Assembly (NCBI GenBank): GCA_950097015.1 | Contig: CATNEN010000041.1 | Span: 3,017,501-3,081,500 of the forward strand | Length of the DNA stretch: 64,000 bases | Direction: 5' to 3' | Source of the DNA: Macrostomum hystrix | Taxonomy: Eukaryota; Platyhelminthes; Macrostomidae | Shown here: in pieces, positions 10,833 to 20,126 of the stretch | Layout of the letters: each line of letters starts with the position of its first letter | Position numbering within the stretch: the stretch's first letter is position 1 | The notes under the pieces: model-generated | Database searches by the model: none | What the model was told of the DNA's origin: nothing | What the model saw: only the letters and a program-made list of their open reading frames with translations | Program-made: the position numbers and the translations under genes

Positions 10833-13800
10833 TCAGGGTGTGTATCGGTCTGGCTGTCGCCGATTTCGGTCACCCCTGCGCGGAACTTGATCTGCCACCG
10901 GAGCCGGTGGTGTCGGGGTTTCATTGGGAGGCATGTCTGCCGGCGGCTCCAGACTTTCGTCCTCGTCGTCCTCAGAAGTGCGTGAAAGCATCGGGGCAAT
11001 CTGATTGTTGCTTGCCAGACGCAGTTTGTCGTCCGTCAGCAACCAGGATGTGTTGCGCCCTTGGGTCATGAGGAACTCTGCGCCTCGGGACGGGGTGTGG
11101 TCGGTGGCCTTGTATACGACCTGGTCACCTTGTTGGAAAGCCGAGACAACAGGTACGCGAAGTCGTCGACCGAACACGAGCTCAGCCGGTGTCTTTGACC
11201 TTGCACCTGACGAGTTGCGGTGGTGAAGCAGAACCTTCTGCAAAAACGCAATGAAGTCAGAGTGGGTCAGTCTCTGTGTCCAGGCCTGCAGGGCCCTCTT
11301 GACAGTTTGGACTGCTCGCTCGGCCGCACCATTAGATTGTGGCGAGTAGGGAGGGGTTTCCATCTTTCGGGCGCCGTTGGCATGCAGCCAGGACAGCAGG
11401 GCATCAGACGTGAATTCCGGTCCGTTGTCGGAGACCACCACCTCTGGGACTCCAAATCTCGTGAATACAGTACGTAACGAGCAAATAACCCTGTCTGCCG
11501 TCCTGTCGCGGGATGGAAAGGCTTCAATCCATCCGGAATAGGAATCCACTACAATGAGAATGTTGCCCACCTCGGGCACGAAGGCCCAGTCCATGTGGAT
11601 GCGCTGAAATGGAGCATCAGCAGGTGGCCAAGCATCTCGGGACTTCTGCAGTCGGGGCCGCAGGCTGCTGCATGCAGCACACTGCCGCACGAATCGTTCC
11701 ACGTCGTGCTGCATGCCGGGCCACCAGCAGGACAGCTCCAGGAGGTGGTAGCTGGCAGAAGTACCGCTATGAGTGTCGTGAATCGCATCGAAGGCCTCTT
11801 TCCGGAGACGCGGAGGTATGAATGCGCGCCGGTGCATGTAGAGGAGGCCGTTCTCGATTGTTAGAGCTGCTGCGTTTCTCTTGAAAGCGGCCTCTGCTTG
11901 TGTGCAGTTATGCCAGTCGCCATTGCGTACGCGACGTATGATGCGCTGTAGCAGTGGATCAGAATCAAGTTCGCTAGCGATCCGTCGAGGATTGATAGTA
12001 GGGGATTCAAAGGCAACTGAGTTGATTGCCTCGAATGCGTCGGCCGGGTCTTGACTGTCATTATCAAACGGCAGACGAGAAAGCGCATCGGCATGCGGAA
12101 TGCGCGATCCGGGAACGTAGACCACGCTAAAGTCAAATTGCATCAGGTAAAGGGCCCAGCGACTGATTCTTGCCGATGAACTCATTGGTATGCTGCCACC
12201 GAAAAGCCGTAGAAGAGGCTGATGATCCGTCTGTACCGTAAATCGTCGGCCTTGGAGGTAGTGTTTCAGGCGACAGACGGCCCAGAAGATGGCGAGTGCT
12301 TCCCGTTCAATGTTGGAATAGCTAGTCTCGGCCTTGGACAGTGTCCTAGAGATAAAGATTACAGGGCGTCCTTCCTGGGTAACAACGCCTGCCAACGCTC
12401 CTTTAGAGGCATCTGTTGTGAGGGTCACCTCCTTCTCCAGGCTGTACGGTTGTACTATTGGTCGTGATGAGATCTCCTTCTTGAGATTCTCGAAAGCGCG
12501 AGCACATGCTTCAGACCAGACAAACGGCGTGGATGCCTTGCGCAGTTCGTTCAATGGGGCGACCTTGGCGGAATAGTCAGGAATCAAGCGGCCGAAGAAA
12601 TTCACCAGACCGAGAAATTGCTCGATCTCCTTCTTGGTCTTCGGTGTCGAGATGTGGCGAACTTTGTCCACGAGCTTATCATCGGGCCGAATTCCAGCGG
12701 CAGAAATTTCGAATCCAAGGAATGAAATCGAATCGCAAATGCCTGTACATTTGTCTTCATTGACCGTTACCTTTTTTTCGGCCAGGCGCGTTTTGACTGC
12801 TTTCAGACGCTTCTGGAGTGCTTCAACGTTCTCAGCATAGACCATGATGTCGTCTTGATAGATCAGTAGTCCCTTCAAGTCGGAGAGGATGCTCTCCATT
12901 GTGCGTTGAAAAATGAATGAAGCGTTTTTCATGCCCATCTGAAGGCGTTTGACGCGGTATAGGCCTCGCGAGGTATTGATGATAGAGATGCCTTGGGCGG
13001 ATTCGTCCAGCTCGATCTGCCAGTAAGCCGACCTCAGATCAATCTTGGCAAACTTCTTGGCATTCTTTAACTTGCCAAAGAGGTGCTCGATGCTTGGAAT
13101 AGGGTATGACTCTGGCTTTATTTTGTCGTTCACATGGACCTTGTAATCGGCGCACATGCGCAACGTCCCGTCCTTCTTCTTGATCCAGACGACCGGAGAA
13201 GCGTTGCTCACAGGACCCTCCACAGGCTCGATGATGCCAAGCAGCTGCAGCCGGTTCAACTCTGCGTTGACTTGCTTCTCTAGTGCGATTGGAACCGGAC
13301 GAGCACGGCAGAACTGGGATCGAGCGCCTTCAACCAGCTCCATCTGTGCCTTGATGCCCTTGATGGTGGGCAGCGTTGTAGCTGCAACTGTGGGGCTCGG
13401 AGCTTGAGAGTTGGTGTGAAAGAGAGAGTCGGAATCTAAAAGATCACGGCCAAGGAGGCCGAACGGCTTCAAAGACGAAACCACGACGAATTCGGCGGGG
13501 TGTAACCTACCCCGCATCTCGACGGTAGAGCACAGCTTGCCGAGAGTCTTTAGGGTGTGGCCGTCGTAGGCCTCGAGGCGTCGGTGACTCTTTTGCAGTG
13601 GGGGCCTGCCCAGAGACTCCCAGATTGTGCTAGAAAGCACGGAGACGGATGCACCGGTATCCACTTGCATTGGTACCTTGGCGCCGTCTACAAGAAGTGT
13701 CTCAGATGCAACTTCGATTGCGTTGACCAGATCAACGTCCATAAGATGCAGGATCTTCGAGGGCTCGGGCGTCATCGATGCATCGGATGGAACATCCGCG

Positions 13801-14615
13801 TGATGTACGGATTTGCTAGTCAGAGCAGAGCGGCATACGGCAGCAAAGTGGTTGCGCTTGGAGCACTTGGAACAGGTCTTGCCATATGCCGGGCACTTGC
13901 CTGCGTGATGGGATCCGCCACAGTACTTGCAGCCCTCGATGCGCTGACCATTGGAAGTTGGCCGTCCACCTTTGGAGTAGTGCACCGATTCGTCAGTGGC
14001 CGCATTATGTTGGGCTGGCGGCGACAATGGGCCAGCCGGGCCTACCGGGGGCACCGAGTTACAGGTTTGAACAAACGTGTTGATCTGTTCACAGCTTCGA
14101 ATGAGGTCAACAATCTCCGAGATTGTCTGATCCTTGGTTTGCATTGCACCGAGAATGCGCCGTTGATGCTCAGGGTTGTACAGTCCAGAAATGAGAGTAA
14201 GCCGCACCAGCTCCTCTGCGGGACTGGCGCAGTCCTTCAGAGAGTCAAAGGCGCAGTGCGTTGCTGCTTTCCTCAGGCGAGCTAAATAGTCTGCTATCGG
14301 CTCAGCAGCTTTCTGACGAATTGAGAAAAAGTCGGTTCTTTCGGCGACAATGAGGCGCTTCTGAGGTTGTAAGTAGGACACCAGGGCTGTCTCGATCTCT
14401 TGGAAGGTCAGCTTGTCGATCTCCTTCGGAGCGACGAGATGAGTCAGCTTCTCCAAAGCAGGCAGTCCGCAGGATGCCAAAAACTTGTCTGCGACTTGTC
14501 GGGATTCGGTCGAGTCGGTCCACTTCTTGGCGCGGGCCAGAGCATTGAAGGCCTTGAGCCACATCAGTGCACGGTCGGCATCGCCGAGAAAAAGGTCGCC
14601 AAGCCGCGACGCCAT
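10833..14615 (-). CDS. Ty3/gypsy Gag-Pol polyprotein, single open frame (about 1,260 aa)
   Basis: The start is the first ATG, at 14615, which directly abuts the end of the 5' LTR. In order (approximate residues): a gag-type helical region (1-180); two zinc knuckles, CKYCGGSHHAGKC and CSKCSKRNHFAAVC (about 229-261); aspartic protease DTGASVS (about 319); reverse transcriptase with KIDLRSAYWQ and the active-site box YQDD (about 586-589); RNase H with TDASKGAL and EREALAI; integrase with an H2C2 zinc finger (HDTHSGT to CAAC), then the DDE core with MDWAF, SDNGPEF and an AAERAV helix. All catalytic signatures are present and no stop interrupts them. Gag and Pol are in one frame, so no ribosomal frameshift is needed. 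The product would replicate the element through an RNA intermediate. Confidence 0.93.
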   Translation of the reverse strand: MASRLGDLFLGDADRALMWLKAFNALARAKKWTDSTESRQVADKFLASCGLPALEKLTHLVAPKEIDKLTFQEIETALVSYLQPQKRLIVAERTDFFSIRQKAAEPIADYLARLRKAATHCAFDSLKDCASPAEELVRLTLISGLYNPEHQRRILGAMQTKDQTISEIVDLIRSCEQINTFVQTCNSVPPVGPAGPLSPPAQHNAATDESVHYSKGGRPTSNGQRIEGCKYCGGSHHAGKCPAYGKTCSKCSKRNHFAAVCRSALTSKSVHHADVPSDASMTPEPSKILHLMDVDLVNAIEVASETLLVDGAKVPMQVDTGASVSVLSSTIWESLGRPPLQKSHRRLEAYDGHTLKTLGKLCSTVEMRGRLHPAEFVVVSSLKPFGLLGRDLLDSDSLFHTNSQAPSPTVAATTLPTIKGIKAQMELVEGARSQFCRARPVPIALEKQVNAELNRLQLLGIIEPVEGPVSNASPVVWIKKKDGTLRMCADYKVHVNDKIKPESYPIPSIEHLFGKLKNAKKFAKIDLRSAYWQIELDESAQGISIINTSRGLYRVKRLQMGMKNASFIFQRTMESILSDLKGLLIYQDDIMVYAENVEALQKRLKAVKTRLAEKKVTVNEDKCTGICDSISFLGFEISAAGIRPDDKLVDKVRHISTPKTKKEIEQFLGLVNFFGRLIPDYSAKVAPLNELRKASTPFVWSEACARAFENLKKEISSRPIVQPYSLEKEVTLTTDASKGALAGVVTQEGRPVIFISRTLSKAETSYSNIEREALAIFWAVCRLKHYLQGRRFTVQTDHQPLLRLFGGSIPMSSSARISRWALYLMQFDFSVVYVPGSRIPHADALSRLPFDNDSQDPADAFEAINSVAFESPTINPRRIASELDSDPLLQRIIRRVRNGDWHNCTQAEAAFKRNAAALTIENGLLYMHRRAFIPPRLRKEAFDAIHDTHSGTSASYHLLELSCWWPGMQHDVERFVRQCAACSSLRPRLQKSRDAWPPADAPFQRIHMDWAFVPEVGNILIVVDSYSGWIEAFPSRDRTADRVICSLRTVFTRFGVPEVVVSDNGPEFTSDALLSWLHANGARKMETPPYSPQSNGAAERAVQTVKRALQAWTQRLTHSDFIAFLQKVLLHHRNSSGARSKTPAELVFGRRLRVPVVSAFQQGDQVVYKATDHTPSRGAEFLMTQGRNTSWLLTDDKLRLASNNQIAPMLSRTSEDDEDESLEPPADMPPNETPTPPAPVADQVPRRGDRNRRQPDRYTP
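14598..14615 (-). promoter_or_regulatory. Putative primer-binding site overlapping the gag start codon
   Basis: On the - strand the 5' LTR ends ...TTGACA and the next bases are ATGGCGTCGCGGC. A primer-binding site normally starts with TGG, complementary to a tRNA CCA end. Here TGG is made of the last two bases of the start codon plus the next G, so priming site and coding start overlap. The matching tRNA was not identified. Confidence 0.45.
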
Positions 14616-14830
14616 TGTCAAGACTCAAAGGAAGCTTCTTATAGCGAATATAACGAGTGTATTTGGGTTAAAGCCGCGCGTGCGAATAAGCCGTGTAGTC
14701 ACTCTTACGTTTAGCTTGGGGGGGGTAAAAGGGGTGCAACAGTTGAGGCGAAGCTTAGCTTAACGGGACCATAGACAGAAAAAGAAGAGAGAAAGCCGTT
14801 AGGGCCGGGCTGCTTTGACACTGCACAACA
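14616..14830 (-). repeat. 5' LTR of the Ty3/gypsy element (in element orientation)
   Basis: 215-bp direct repeat of 10515-10730, identical apart from one G fewer in a homopolymer. It should contain the element's promoter. The CTAAG duplication follows at 14831-14835. Confidence 0.93.
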
Positions 14831-14974
14831 CTAAGAACTGAAGTCACCGAGCAATTTGGTTTTTTTCGCGACCAATTTGGTTTATTTCACGAACGTCAAA
14901 CTTTAAACGAGTTAACCGTGGAACACAAAAGCCGTAATGTGACATGTTCTTGATCCTCATGACAAGTGTTCAAT

Positions 14975-16036
14975 CTAAAAGTGAACGTCATCGAGATTCA
15001 GACAACGCTGGAAGTACGTCTGCAAGTGGTTCACCCACTGCAGACACTTTGGTGCCGTGATGCTGCTCATGGATAGCGCAACCTCGCGTTGCAGGATGTG
15101 CATCCTGTGCTGATGCAACGTGAGGCCCTGCGCTGCAGCCTGTTGCCTGTTGGCGACCTCCACCTGGATTCCACCCACGTGCAGGCGTCTCTTCAGGTCA
15201 GCCTTCATGGCAGCGCCCGCTCTTTCGGCCGGGTTCAGGAAGGGCGAGTAAGGTGGAAGGAATCTGTGAATGTGGCCATCGCTCATCCCTGGCGCATTCA
15301 GATGAGCACGGGCGCCATCAGACAGAAGCACGAAGTTTCCTTCCACCAGCTGGTCGACCTCCGAGAGAAAATCCACGAAATGCTCGTTTCTGAATCCACC
15401 TTCGACCAGTGTGTAGTGCACGAACCCCAGCTGTTGCGAGATGACAAGGCAGATTGTAAGATTTTGGCCTCGCTGACCATTCACCACCGTCACTGCTGGT
15501 ATCCCTCTGGGGGCTCGACCCTGAGTTCTGGCCGTCCAGATGTTCACGCCGAACTCGTCCATGAACAAAATATGTTCTTGGCTGCCCTCGTCCAGAAGCC
15601 ACTGCACGTGCATTCTGCGACTTTCTTTCGTGACAGGCGTGTTCCAATCAACAGGGACCTGGCGCAGAAGCTTTAGTGTGATCAACTGGCCATCCAGAGC
15701 ACGACTAATTGCACTGAGACTGATGTTGAAGTCATCGTCGTTGCCCTGAAGCAGGTGCGATCTCATCTGCTCCAGCGTAGCGGCAGGGTAGTCACTGACA
15801 AATTCAACCAGTCTATTCACCAAAGGTTCGGTGAGTTTTTGCGTCTTCACTCCTCCTTTCGGCAGAGTGTGCGTTCTTCCGGTCTCTTCGTACGTGGTCA
15901 CGATGTTTCGAACCGACTGTTTTGCGAAACCCATCATTCGACCAAGCGCCTTCCAGTCGCCACCCGTCACGTATGCATTCACTATCCTCTCTCTGTCCAC
16001 CAGACGGATTTTAGCGTATGGTCCTCTCTGCGCCAT
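14975..16036 (-). CDS. Tc1/IS630-type transposase, intact (353 aa)
   Basis: The N-terminal about 120 residues look like tandem helix-turn-helix DNA-binding domains (ERIVNAYVTGGDWKALGRM; SVRNIVTTYEETG). The DDE core follows: first Asp in FMDEFGVNIW, second Asp in LLSDGARAH, and Glu in LPPYSPFLNPAE, the hallmark 'PYSPxLNPxE' of this superfamily. There are 30 residues between the second Asp and Glu, shorter than the usual 34-39. The frame is open from ATG to stop within a TIR-bounded, TA-flanked element, so activity is possible. Only the left, non-coding part of the element is split by the retrotransposon. Confidence 0.88.
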   Translation of the reverse strand: MAQRGPYAKIRLVDRERIVNAYVTGGDWKALGRMMGFAKQSVRNIVTTYEETGRTHTLPKGGVKTQKLTEPLVNRLVEFVSDYPAATLEQMRSHLLQGNDDDFNISLSAISRALDGQLITLKLLRQVPVDWNTPVTKESRRMHVQWLLDEGSQEHILFMDEFGVNIWTARTQGRAPRGIPAVTVVNGQRGQNLTICLVISQQLGFVHYTLVEGGFRNEHFVDFLSEVDQLVEGNFVLLSDGARAHLNAPGMSDGHIHRFLPPYSPFLNPAERAGAAMKADLKRRLHVGGIQVEVANRQQAAAQGLTLHQHRMHILQREVALSMSSITAPKCLQWVNHLQTYFQRCLNLDDVHF

Positions 16037-16172
16037 TCTTTGCTTTAGCTATGCCTTCCAGCTATGGCCCAAATTGCTCGCAGTTAAAACCAAATTGATT
16101 TCTGTTGTCTATGGCTTTCTATGGTTTGTATATGCAGAATCTCTACTACGCTGCCACGTCAGACTGCTGACG

Positions 16173-16221
16173 GCCACGCACCAATTTGAATGATGAAAAA
16201 ACCAAATAGGAAGCAAAAAGG
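16173..16221 (-). repeat. Right terminal inverted repeat of the Tc1/IS630-type element
   Basis: Reverse complement starts CCTTTTTGCTTCCTATTTGG and matches the left terminus. It is followed by TA at 16222-16223. Confidence 0.82.
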
Positions 16222-16223
16222 TA

Positions 16224-17034
16224 GAATTTCATTAAATTTAAACAGTCTATGGTCTCGCCCGGTCTGTAAGTGGCTTAGACTGGGATGAGTCAAGGACCTC
16301 TGAATATAAGCATCAAGATGCAATTTATAGAAGTCCTTGGATAAGTACAATCGATTTAGATATACTTTTCAATCCAATTCGACAGACTTTGCATATACCA
16401 TAAATCCTATATACCTAGATGGGCCATTCAGCGACTGCAATCGAAGCCATAGATTTCAATATAGCTGAAAATAAATTCTGCGACATTGAGAACTTTTCAG
16501 AAGTGCGAGGGCACACGAACGACGTAATTGATTTTTCTTTTTAGGCTGAATTTATTTAGCAAGACCATTTTTTATAATGCAGCCAATTGATAAAGTAAAC
16601 TGGTATACAGAAACATAATATACATGTATATGGCATATACCCAATTTTGTAGCTTGGGTACCTTGGATAAACAACTCACAGAGAAATAGTCTATGGCCAA
16701 AAGGATAGGTTTTTGTGACATGCAGCAAGAGCTGTTTAAAGCGGACGTTTGGAACACCCAAGGATTTCTATATAATAGCATCTATTAATAGATTCTATTA
16801 TATAGAAGTCCTTGTGAACACCCCTCGTACAAAGCAAGGCAAAGTCTATGGCCAAAGCTACGGCCAAACGATCGTCAAAATTAGTTATATGCAAATTTTG
16901 TATTTTATTTAATTTAAATTTAATTTCTACCTCGATGTAGAAATGGTGTTTGCGATGAGTCTGAAGCTCTTAAAGTGCATTCATTTCCCAAGTGCATTGC
17001 AAAAACGGGATTGAGCGCCTGCGAAATATGGGAT
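16224..17034. other. AT-rich spacer with small foldback motifs
   Basis: No gene seen. A stem can form between AAGGATTTCTATATAATA (about 16760-16777) and TATTATATAGAAGTCCTT (about 16796-16813), with a loop of about 18 bases. A related smaller pair (CAAGGACCTCTGAATATA and TATAGAAGTCCTTGG) lies at about 16291-16340. The shared AAGTCCTTG motif recurs near 18154. These may be remnants of a short foldback element, but no target duplication was found. Confidence 0.4.
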
Positions 17035-18080
17035 CACAGTATTTGCTTGACGTGAAGCGCCTGAGAAATCTGGGATCACAGGATTTGCTTGACGTGAAGC
17101 GCCTGCGAAATCTGGGATCCTGGGATTTGCTTGACGTGAAGCACTTGCGAAATCTGGGATCATGGGATTTGCTTGACGTGAAGCGCCTGTGAGATCTGGG
17201 ATCATGGGATTTGCTTGACGTGAAGCACTTGCGAAATCTGGGATCATGGGATTTGCTTGACGTGAAGCGCCTGTGAGATCTGGGATCATGGGATTTGCTT
17301 GACGTGAAGCACTTGCGAAATCTGGGATCACAGGATTTGCTTGACGTGGAGTGCCTGAGAAATCTGGGATCACAGGATTTGCTTGACGTGGAGTGCCTGA
17401 GAAATCTGGGATCACAGGATATGCTTGACGTGGAGTGCCTGAGAAATCTGGGATCACAGGATTTGCTTGACGTGGAGTGCCTGAGAAATCTGGGATCACA
17501 GGATTTGCTTGACGTGGAGTGCCTGAGAAATCTGGGATCACAGGATATGCTTGACGTGGAGTGCCTGAGAAATCTGGGATCACAGGATTTGCTTGACGTG
17601 GAGTGCCTGAGATCGAAATCTGGGATCACAGGATTTGCTTGACGGGAAGCGCCTGAGAAATCTGGGATCACAGGATTTGCTTGACGTGAAGCACTTGCGA
17701 AATCTGGGATCACAGGATTTGCTTGCCGTGGAGTGCCTGAGAAATCTGGGATCACAGGATATGCTTGACGTGGAGTGCCTGAGAAATCTGGGATCACAGG
17801 ATATGCTTGACGTGGAGTGCCTGAGAAATCTGGGATCACAGGATTTGCTTGACGTGGAGTGCCTGAGAAATCTGGGATCACAGGATTTGCTTGACGTGAA
17901 GCACTTGCGAAATCTGGGATCACAGGATTTGCTTGCCGTGGAGTGCCTGAGAAATCTGGGATCACAGGATATGCTTGACGTGGAGTGCCTGAGAAATCTG
18001 GGATCACAGGATTTGCTTGACGTGGAGTGCCTGAGAAATCTGGGATCACAGGATTTGCTTGACGTGAAGCGCCTGAGAAA
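17035..18080 (-). repeat. 42-bp minisatellite, inverted copy (about 25 units)
   Basis: The + strand reads GGATTTGCTTGACGTGAAGC with GAAATCTGGGATCA, the reverse complement of the array at 7782-8410. Two sub-families alternate: GAAGC.CTTGCGAAATC (as in the first array) and GTGGAGTGCCTGAGAAATC (only here). One unit near 17611 carries a small insertion (GATCGAAATC). The 200-360-codon open frames on both strands are artefacts of the period. Confidence 0.95.
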
Positions 18081-19694
18081 TCTGCGACTACGCTTTTTCG
18101 CTATCCAACTTTTTAGTATTTTAAACAGGGTCCAGTTTTAGTTCATAGACTCTGAAGTCCTTGAAGAAGTAAATTTATTAACCCCTCGGTTTCCTTTCTT
18201 TAGTCAAGGACTACTAAAACTACGAGTTTTTAGTTTTTTAGTAGTCTCAGCGCAGCCGACTTGGCCTAAGTCACAGACAAAAAAATCAGGAATGCAATAT
18301 ATGATATGCAATCCTAGATCCTTGCTGGTTTTATCCTTAGACATAGATAAAAAGATGCCACAAATGTCAAGAGTAATTCAGAGAAATAAGACACATATAG
18401 GAAGCTAACGCGGAATCTGTTTTTGTCAAATTTTAGTGCGAGCAAAATTACTTAAAAGGCGATTTCGTTTAACAGCCTCGGTCATCAGCATTCTATTTGT
18501 AAAGATAATAGATAATATGGCTTTAGATACGTGTGTGCATACGTGCAAGAGATTTACCCCCTAACTATTGCAGCCCGAAGAGTAAAAAAAACCAAAAAAC
18601 TGACAACAGCAAACAGATTGACAGCAAATCAAAATCAAATGACGGCCAACAGTCATATAAGCTAGGGCTCGGGCAGAGGGACATTGTTGCTTGGCTGGCG
18701 AACTGTGGCACATTGCGGTAAAACATAGAAAATCTGAGAGAGCTAAGGGTGCGCAAGCACGAGACGATAGATAGAGATAGATGCACAATCCTAATGTACA
18801 TTGTGTAAACTAGATCATACAAGCCCGACTGTTCGACTTGTGGTTGATGGATTTTTGGGTGTACACAGCTAATATGCGATAGCTACTCGCGAATGTATTT
18901 AGCACGTAGAATCTGAATGTACATTAGCATGTAGATGCTTGGATGTACATCAGCATGTACATACCTGGATGTACATAAGCATGTACATACCTGGATGTAC
19001 ATCAGCATGTACAAACTTGGATGCAAATCAGCATGTACATGCGTGAATGCATGTTAGCGTGTACAGTGTCTGAATGTACACTAGCATTTGACTTGTGTAA
19101 CTTAATGCACATTTAATTCAGATCCAACAAACCTGTACTTTCATGTGCGCAATAAGCAATCGATGTGAAATAGTTTTAGTTGCAAACGAAAAGGACATCA
19201 GCTGAGAACAAGGAGAGCAAACTAGTCGCTATTTTTGGCACAGGGTACAGCAACCACTCAGTAAACTGACCGATTAAAATTTTTATCAATAGCATAAAAT
19301 TGACAGTCAATTGTGAATCCAAAAGCACGGAGCATCAGCCCAACTAGAATCAGCACGTACCGATTACCGTCATCGAAACATTAAAAACGAGAAAAATAGG
19401 AACTGGTTTAGCAACAGAACACAAGACAATGGACAATAGGGCAAGTCCAGACAGCTTTGCAGGATTCAACTTTAGCTTTCATAGACAATAACACTGAAAA
19501 GACAAATGTTTTATCTGTTTACTACTCACAAAAAATTCTAAAGTACTCGCTTATCAACATATCAGGAATAATTATTGAATTTGTAGTTTCCTCTTCCTAA
19601 TTTAGCAGTCAGCTAAATATAACAAAGAGAGCAGAAATATGAACTAATCTTGAATGAATCACTTTCTCTAGAACCCTGTCTGACACCTTCCAAT
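18081..19694. other. Intergenic, AT-rich; no gene recognised
   Basis: No coding family, RNA gene or transposon identified. It contains a GTACAT-rich irregular repeat (separate entry) and an imperfect hairpin around 18205-18245 (ACTACTAAAA...TTTTTAGTAGT). Confidence 0.4.
18920..19085 (+). repeat. Degenerate GATGTACAT..AGCATGTACAT repeat
   Basis: Six to seven irregular units of about 24-27 bp around GGATGTACATCAGCATGTAC, each containing the palindromic GTACAT/ATGTAC core. It is more diverged than the other arrays in the window, so probably older. Confidence 0.75.
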
Positions 19695-20090
19695 CCAACT
19701 GAGGACCTGAACTGACACTACTGAGGACCTGAACTGACACTACTGAGGACCTGAACTGACACTACTGAGGACCTGAACTAACACTACTGAGGACCTGAAC
19801 TGACACTACTGAGGACCTGAACTGACACTACTGAGGACCTGAACTGACACTACTGAGGACCTGAACTAACACTACTCAGGACCCTAACTAACACTACTGA
19901 AGACCTGAAATGACACTACTGAGGACCCGAACTAACACTACTGAGGACCTGAACTGACACTACTGAGGACCTGAACTGACACTACTGAGGACCTGAACTA
20001 ACACTACTGAGGACCCTAACTAACACTACTGACGACCCTGACTAACAATACTGAGGACCCGAACTAACACTACTCAGGAATTCAACTGAA
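19695..20090 (+). repeat. 22-bp minisatellite downstream of SDF2
   Basis: About 17 units of CTGAGGACCTGAACTGACAC plus TA, with variants GACCCTAACTAACA. It lies just past the SDF2 stop (- strand gene), so it is probably in the 3' UTR or immediately downstream. It is unrelated in sequence to the 22-bp array at 2.7-6.1 kb. Confidence 0.92.
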
Positions 20091-20126
20091 ATTACTGAGG
20101 GCCTCAACGGGCGGCACCCCGAATCC

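Larger units (their letters stand above)
10515..14830 (-). mobile_element. Complete Ty3/gypsy LTR retrotransposon, 4,316 bp
   Basis: Two direct LTRs (TG...CA, 216 and 215 bp) flank one long gag-pol frame on the - strand, with a 5-bp CTAAG duplication outside. The LTRs match except for one G in a G-run (9 versus 8), which indicates a recent insertion. Gene order is gag, protease, reverse transcriptase, RNase H, integrase, which defines the Ty3/gypsy group and excludes Ty1/copia. No envelope-like frame follows pol. No internal stop or frameshift is visible, so the copy may be autonomous. Confidence 0.93.
10428..16221 (-). mobile_element. Tc1/IS630-type DNA transposon, interrupted by a Ty3/gypsy insertion
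   Basis: Both ends begin with the same imperfect inverted terminal sequence of about 49 bp: CCTTATTGCTTCCTATTTGG on the left and, reverse-complemented, CCTTTTTGCTTCCTATTTGG on the right. Both later share a TTGGTGCGT block. Each terminus is flanked by TA (10426-10427 and 16222-16223), the usual Tc1/mariner target-site duplication. Removing the retrotransposon (10515-14830) and one 5-bp duplication leaves about 1,473 bp, a normal size for this class. The only gene is the transposase at 14975-16036. The retroelement entered between the left terminus and the transposase stop, so the coding region is undamaged. Confidence 0.85.

Noticed and set aside
16970-18141. Long ORFs on both strands (up to 359 codons)
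   Set aside because: Artefacts of a 42-bp period free of stops. No start context or domain, and the same frames appear at 7.7-8.4 kb.
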